DNA of 44,523 nucleotides from CAYWOS01 sp964459985 (GTDB taxonomy: Bacteria; Bacillota; Clostridia; Christensenellales; Aristaeellaceae). The position numbers and the translations under genes were made by a program. The DNA is taken from NCBI GenBank assembly GCA_964459985.1, contig CAYWOS010000015.1, positions 1 through 44,523 of the forward strand, written 5' to 3'. How positions within the stretch are numbered: position 1 is the first letter of the stretch; each line of letters opens with the position of its first letter. Positions 40,779 to 44,523 of the stretch are shown one piece after another. The notes beneath the pieces were generated by a model. The model worked only from the letters and a program-made list of their open reading frames with translations, was not told the origin of the DNA and searched no databases.

Positions 40779-41396
40779 ATGAAGCATACGTCATTCTATC
40801 TTTGCATCGCGGCGCTGGCGCTGCTTATGTTGTGCGTCTCCTCATCGGCCTGTCTCGCGGACGAGCCGGACGCAAACACGATCGTGACCATCGTCGAAAC
40901 GCCCGATCAGACGCAGCCCGAGCGCCCGCCCTGCTTCCCCGACCCGAGCGCGCAGTTCATTCCCCTGCCCGAAACGGAAAACGTCGCGCTGGGCAAGCCC
41001 GTCTCCTCGGGAGCGCATACCGACGTTTACGTCGTCGGCAACGTCAACGACGGCAAAACTGATACCTATTGGGAAAGCAAGGGCTTTCCGGCGGAGATCG
41101 TCCTTGATCTGGAAAGCGCCTGCTCCGTTTCCGCAGTGGCGGTCTGCCTGAACCCGTCCTCCGTCTGGGAGTCCCGCATTCAGGAAATCGCGGTATGGAT
41201 CAGCGCCGATGGCGAGAATTACGCGACCGTCGCCGAAAAAGCCAAATATACGTTTGATCCCGACACGGGCAACCGCGTCAGGATCGATTTCGCGCCGGTC
41301 GAGGCGGCGTATGTCAAAGTCGTGTTCACCATGAACTCATCTTCCCGCACCGGCGGCGCGCAGGCGGCGGAAATCAACGTGTACCGGCAGCCGTAA
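40779..41396 (+). CDS. Secreted F5/8 type C (CBM32-like) domain protein
   Basis: This 205-residue protein has a signal peptide (MKHTSFYLCIAALALLMLCV, then SSSACLADE; SSAC is not a good lipobox) and a Pro-rich linker region (VETPDQTQPERPPCFPDP). The rest is one discoidin/CBM32 domain: NVALGKPVSSG, NVNDGKTDTYWES, AEIVLDLESACSVSAVAV, IQEIAVWISADGENYATV and a final strand AAEINVYRQP. Such domains bind sugars, often galactose or GalNAc termini. GGAAAGGA lies just before ATG 40779, 15 bases after the GH49-like stop, so both are cotranscribed. It probably helps the enzyme reach its polysaccharide as a separate binding protein. Confidence 0.88.
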   Translation: MKHTSFYLCIAALALLMLCVSSSACLADEPDANTIVTIVETPDQTQPERPPCFPDPSAQFIPLPETENVALGKPVSSGAHTDVYVVGNVNDGKTDTYWESKGFPAEIVLDLESACSVSAVAVCLNPSSVWESRIQEIAVWISADGENYATVAEKAKYTFDPDTGNRVRIDFAPVEAAYVKVVFTMNSSSRTGGAQAAEINVYRQP

Positions 41397-41472
41397 ACGC
41401 CGACGGGCGTTCGCCCGCAACAACTGATGCCCGCAATTCGGCGCGCGCCGCCAACGCGCGCCACCGATCCCG

Positions 41473-41505
41473 ATAAGCGCCGACGCCTTGCCGCCCGGCG
41501 CTTAT
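41473..41505. terminator. Hairpin between convergent genes (candidate terminator)
   Basis: ATAAGCGCCG (41473-41482) and CGGCGCTTAT (41496-41505) are perfect 10-bp arms around a 13-base loop. The right arm includes the stop codon of the GH127 gene. The T-runs are poor. A second small hairpin (CGGGCG/CGCCCG) lies at 41404-41418. Confidence 0.45.
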
Positions 41506-43412
41506 TGTTCGCGCAGCCACACGCGCATGTCGCCCGCCCCGCGATTCGCCCACGCGAAATAGGGCACGGCGGTGATCTCCGTCGGGATATAGCGCGGCGC
41601 GTCCGAAACGTACAGATTGTCCGTTTCCTCCTGCGCCAGCCCGCGCGCGCGCAGCAGCGTCATGCCCGCCAGCGCGCCGTCCGACGCCCGGACAGTCCGG
41701 CATTCCGCGTCCGCAGGCAGCACGAGCGCCGACAGCGCGCGCCGGTGATCGACCGATTCCACGCAGTAGATCAGCGGCCCGCGCGCCAGCGCGACCTTGC
41801 CCGCCGCGTCGCGGACGCGCGGATGCGCGCGCAGCCGGCGCACGGGCATATCAAACGTCAGTTCCACCGTATCGCCCGCCGCCCACGCGCGGCGCAGGTA
41901 CAGATACCCGTTTTGCGCGGAACAGGGCGCCGCTTCGCCGTTGATCAGGACGACCACGCCGCGCGCGTGCCCGGGGACATGGATCGCCAGCGTGAACGCG
42001 CCGCCGTCCGCAAGCGTATAGATTGCCTTTCCTTCCCAAGGATACCGGCTGTCCAGCCGGACGCGCCCGTGCCGCGTGCGCGCCTCGCCGCCGATCAGCA
42101 GATGGCTGTACACCGTGCTTTCGTCCTCGCTCCACAGATACTTCCCCAGCGAGGCGATCAGCCGCGCCAGATTGGGCGGGCAGCAGGCGCAGGCATGCCA
42201 TGCCGGGCGGCTCGCCCGCACATGCTCGTAGCCGGGGACGATCCCCGATACGCCCGCATCCACGGAAAGCGGATTGACGTAGAAAAAGCGCTTGCCGTCA
42301 AGCTGCATGCCCGCCAGCGCGGCGTTATACAATTCCAGCTCCAGTAAATCGGCGTACCGCCCGTCGGCGGCAAGCCCGAGCATCCCGTGCGCAAAAAACG
42401 CCGTCGCGACCGACGCGCACGTTTCGCCGTAGCATCGGTCGGCGGGCAGATCGTAATCGGCGGTGAACGCCTCGCGGTGCGGCGTCGCGCCCACGGCGCC
42501 GGTCACGTACATCTGCCTTTGCGTGATGTTGTCAAACAGGCGCTCGCAGGCGCCGCGCATGGACGCGTCGCCCGTGTCCGCCGCGACGTCCGCCATGGCG
42601 GCGAGCATATACATCTGTCGCACCGCGTGCCCCCGCGCCTTCGTCTGCTCGCGCACCGGCACGTCGGATTGGTTGTAAACGGCGTCCCCGGCGTCGATAT
42701 CGTAGCCGCCGTAATGCACGCCCGGGTGCGCGGGCGTATGCGCCGCGAACCACCGCGCGTCCCGTCCGCGCAGATCCAGAAACCGCATCGCCATATCGCG
42801 GTACTTTTTGTCGCCCGTGGCGCGGTACAGGCGCATCAGTCCGATTTCGATCTCCTGATGCCCCGGAATGCCCTCCTGCAGCCCGCCCTCGCCGAAACGC
42901 GCGCAGATATGATCGGCCAGACGGACGCATACGCGTAAAAGCGCGTCCCTGCCCGCGCATTCGTAAAGCGCGGCGCCCGCCTCCATCATGTGGCCGGCGC
43001 AGTACAGCTCATGGCATTCCAGCAGGTTCGCCCACCGGTTTTGCGGCTCCTTGACGGTGAAATAGGTGTTCAGGTAGCCGTCGGGCTGCTGGCATTTGGC
43101 GATGAGCGCCGTCATCTCGTCCACGCGTTTCCCGAGCGCCGCGTCGGGCTTGATCGCCAGCGAGTACGCCGCCGCCTCCAGCCATTTCGCCACGTCGCTG
43201 TCGTGAAACACCATGCCGGAAAACTCGCCGTCCTCCTCGCCCGCCGCAATGCGGAAGTTTTGCACGGCGCGCGACGGCTCGACGCCCGGGATCTCGTCGC
43301 GCAGGATTTTCTCCATGTAGGGGATTGTCACGTCGGTCATCAGGCGCTGACGCGGCGACCAGAAGGAATCCGTGACGACGACCTGATTGATTGGTATCCC
43401 GCGGATGCTCAT
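41502..43412 (-). CDS. GH127 beta-L-arabinofuranosidase
   Basis: This 636-residue cytoplasmic protein is close in length to the Bifidobacterium enzyme HypBA1 (658). GH127 uses a Cys nucleophile in a Zn site. Here the metal ligands are Glu330 and Cys332 (CYGETCASVATAFF) and Cys410-Cys411 (ACACCPPNLARL), and the acid/base candidate is Glu314 in HREAFTADYDLP. Other landmarks are FWSPRQRLM at the N terminus, KCQQPDGYLNTYF, and RGPLIYCVES near the C terminus. It removes beta-L-arabinofuranose from short arabino-oligosaccharides, such as those on extensins or potato lectin type glycoproteins. GGGAGG precedes ATG 43412. It lies 15 bases after the permease at 43428, so the arabinosides are imported first. 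Confidence 0.93.
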   Translation of the reverse strand: MSIRGIPINQVVVTDSFWSPRQRLMTDVTIPYMEKILRDEIPGVEPSRAVQNFRIAAGEEDGEFSGMVFHDSDVAKWLEAAAYSLAIKPDAALGKRVDEMTALIAKCQQPDGYLNTYFTVKEPQNRWANLLECHELYCAGHMMEAGAALYECAGRDALLRVCVRLADHICARFGEGGLQEGIPGHQEIEIGLMRLYRATGDKKYRDMAMRFLDLRGRDARWFAAHTPAHPGVHYGGYDIDAGDAVYNQSDVPVREQTKARGHAVRQMYMLAAMADVAADTGDASMRGACERLFDNITQRQMYVTGAVGATPHREAFTADYDLPADRCYGETCASVATAFFAHGMLGLAADGRYADLLELELYNAALAGMQLDGKRFFYVNPLSVDAGVSGIVPGYEHVRASRPAWHACACCPPNLARLIASLGKYLWSEDESTVYSHLLIGGEARTRHGRVRLDSRYPWEGKAIYTLADGGAFTLAIHVPGHARGVVVLINGEAAPCSAQNGYLYLRRAWAAGDTVELTFDMPVRRLRAHPRVRDAAGKVALARGPLIYCVESVDHRRALSALVLPADAECRTVRASDGALAGMTLLRARGLAQEETDNLYVSDAPRYIPTEITAVPYFAWANRGAGDMRVWLREQ

Positions 43413-43427
43413 CGGCGCGCCTCCCGT

Positions 43428-44306
43428 TCAGTTTTTCATGCCCGTCATGACAATGCCTTCGACGAAATATCTTTGTCCGATCAGATAAAACACGATGCCC
43501 GGGATGAACGACAGGCAGGTGGCGCACATAATGCTCGACCAGTCGTCGTTGAAGGAGCCTTTGAAGATATTCAGCCCGAGCGCCAGCGTGTAGTTGTCGC
43601 GCCGCGTGATATAGGTCACCTGCTGCAGCAGATCATTCCACAGTTCGATGAATTTGAGCAGCCCGACGACGATCATCGCCGATTTGATCGCGGGCACGAT
43701 GATATAGACCAGAATGCGGAAGTGCCCGCAGCCGTCGATGGTGGCGGCCTCGTCCAATTCGCGCGGCACCGTTTTGATGAACTGGCGGATCAGGAAGATA
43801 TTGAACGCGCCGCCGCCGCAGAAATGCGGCAGGATGAGCGGCCAGTAGGTGTTGACCAGCCCCAGTTTCGCCCACACGACGAACAAAGGGATCAGCGTGA
43901 CCATCGAGGGCAGCAGCATGGAGCCGACGCACAGCGTGAACAGGAACTTCTTGCCGCGAAAGCGCAGCCGCGCGAAGGCGTACCCGCCCATGGTGGCGGT
44001 GACGACCGCGCCGAAAACCGACGGCGCGAGGATGGTCATGGTGTTGCCGAGGAACCGCCAGTAATCAAACGCCTTGAGCGTTTCCGGGTAGTTTTCAAAG
44101 CGCCAGCGCGGGGGCAGGAACGCCGGCGGATAGGCGTACAGTTCGCCGTTGGACATCAGCGACGAGCGGAACAGCCAGAAGATGGGGAACAGCACGATCA
44201 GGCTCATCAGAACGAGCGCCGCGGCGCACAGCGCGCTTGTCAGCCTGTCCCGCTTCGTCCTTGAGACGAGTCCGCCGGAGGGTTCGACCGCCGCGATCCG
44301 CGTCAT
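43428..44306 (-). CDS. CUT1 sugar ABC transporter permease (UgpE type, arabinoside locus)
   Basis: This 292-residue permease has six membrane segments. Landmarks are LIVLFPIFWLFRSSLMSNGELYAYPP (in parts), GGYAFARLRFRGKKFLF and the EAA loop EAATIDGCGHFRIL, then VYIIVPAIKSA. The C terminus is QRYFVEGIVMTGMKN, typical of MalG/UgpE. ATG 44306 overlaps the stop of the next permease by ATGA (44303-44306). It should carry substrate for the GH127 enzyme encoded immediately downstream. The binding protein must lie right of the window. Confidence 0.94.
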   Translation of the reverse strand: MTRIAAVEPSGGLVSRTKRDRLTSALCAAALVLMSLIVLFPIFWLFRSSLMSNGELYAYPPAFLPPRWRFENYPETLKAFDYWRFLGNTMTILAPSVFGAVVTATMGGYAFARLRFRGKKFLFTLCVGSMLLPSMVTLIPLFVVWAKLGLVNTYWPLILPHFCGGGAFNIFLIRQFIKTVPRELDEAATIDGCGHFRILVYIIVPAIKSAMIVVGLLKFIELWNDLLQQVTYITRRDNYTLALGLNIFKGSFNDDWSSIMCATCLSFIPGIVFYLIGQRYFVEGIVMTGMKN

Positions 44307-44523
44307 GCCTTCTCATCTCCTTCGTAGAAGATCCAGTTTTTGCTGGTGGCGAACAGAATCGCGGTGAACACGGCGATCAACAGGAACAGCACGACCGCCA
44401 CCGCGCTGCCGTAGCCGTATTTATGGGATTTGAACGCCTGCGTGTACAGCATATAGCACATATAGTAGCTGCCGGTGCCCGGCCCGCCCTTGGTCAGCGC
44501 GAGCGCGGGCGTGATCACCTGCA
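44303..44523 (-). CDS. CUT1 sugar ABC transporter permease (UgpA type), C-terminal fragment
   Basis: Only the last 73 residues of this permease are inside the window. They begin QVITPALALTKGGPGTGSYY, the highly conserved end of the MalF/UgpA family with the LTKGGP motif, and contain the last membrane segment AVAVVLFLLIAVFTAILFA. The gene continues right of 44523. It overlaps the next permease by four bases, forming the usual permease pair. Confidence 0.93.
   Translation of the reverse strand, partial: QVITPALALTKGGPGTGSYYMCYMLYTQAFKSHKYGYGSAVAVVLFLLIAVFTAILFATSKNWIFYEGDEKA

Noticed and set aside
1..44523. Prophage, insertion sequences or integrase attachment sites
   Set aside because: No transposase, integrase or phage structural protein was found; all genes fit metabolic or transport loci with similar GC content.

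Overview
The window is a GC-rich (by eye above 60%), densely coded stretch of a saccharolytic bacterium. AGGAGG-type ribosome sites, near-consensus sigma-A promoters with 17-bp spacers, a SAM-clan riboswitch with an intrinsic terminator, Opp/LplABC/YtcP-like transporters and many LacI-family regulators point to a Gram-positive anaerobe of the Clostridia. High GC and four binding proteins with plain signal peptides but no lipobox suggest a Christensenellales-like gut or rumen lineage. The taxonomy is inference.

Layout. (A) 1-11883, plus strand: the 3' end of a DUF5696-type gene, a CUT1 sugar ABC importer (two permeases and a binding protein), two cytoplasmic glycoside hydrolases (a GH42-like TIM barrel of unknown family and a GH106-like enzyme), a LacI regulator, a nucleoside-hydrolase-family protein and an AlsE-type epimerase, the last three coupled by ATGA overlaps. 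(B) 12008-18102, minus: an oligopeptide ABC importer, oppBCDF then oppA, with separate promoters. (C) 18559-19488, plus: a half-size EamA transporter and a PNPOx-fold protein. (D) 19594-28498, minus: a seven-gene operon of esterase, CUT1 permeases, MBL-fold hydrolase, binding protein, second esterase and MATE exporter, with a divergent LacI gene at 28901. (E) 30001-31015, minus: a SAM-I/IV-like riboswitch with terminator directly ahead of a single N-formylglutamate-amidohydrolase-family gene. (F) 31193-41396: a LacI regulon marked by three copies of one palindromic operator (core TTTAGCGCTAAA), covering a CUT1 importer with a GH65 phosphorylase, a secreted CBM-like protein, and a secreted GH49-like beta-helix enzyme with a CBM32-like protein. 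Its likely repressor gene lies at 36949-37965. (G) 41502-44523, minus: a GH127 beta-L-arabinofuranosidase and two CUT1 permeases, the second cut by the window edge.

How it works together. The window is a cluster of separately regulated glycan-uptake loci. Extracellular enzymes and binding modules (F) or unknown secreted enzymes elsewhere release oligosaccharides, CUT1 transporters import them, and cytoplasmic hydrolases, phosphorylases or esterases finish the job. No ATPase for the CUT1 systems is encoded here, so a shared MsmK-like ATPase elsewhere is expected. The least expected elements are the SAM-responsive switch on an amidohydrolase gene, the import-de-esterify-export operon (D), and the nucleoside hydrolase/AlsE pair inside a plant-glycan-type operon (A).
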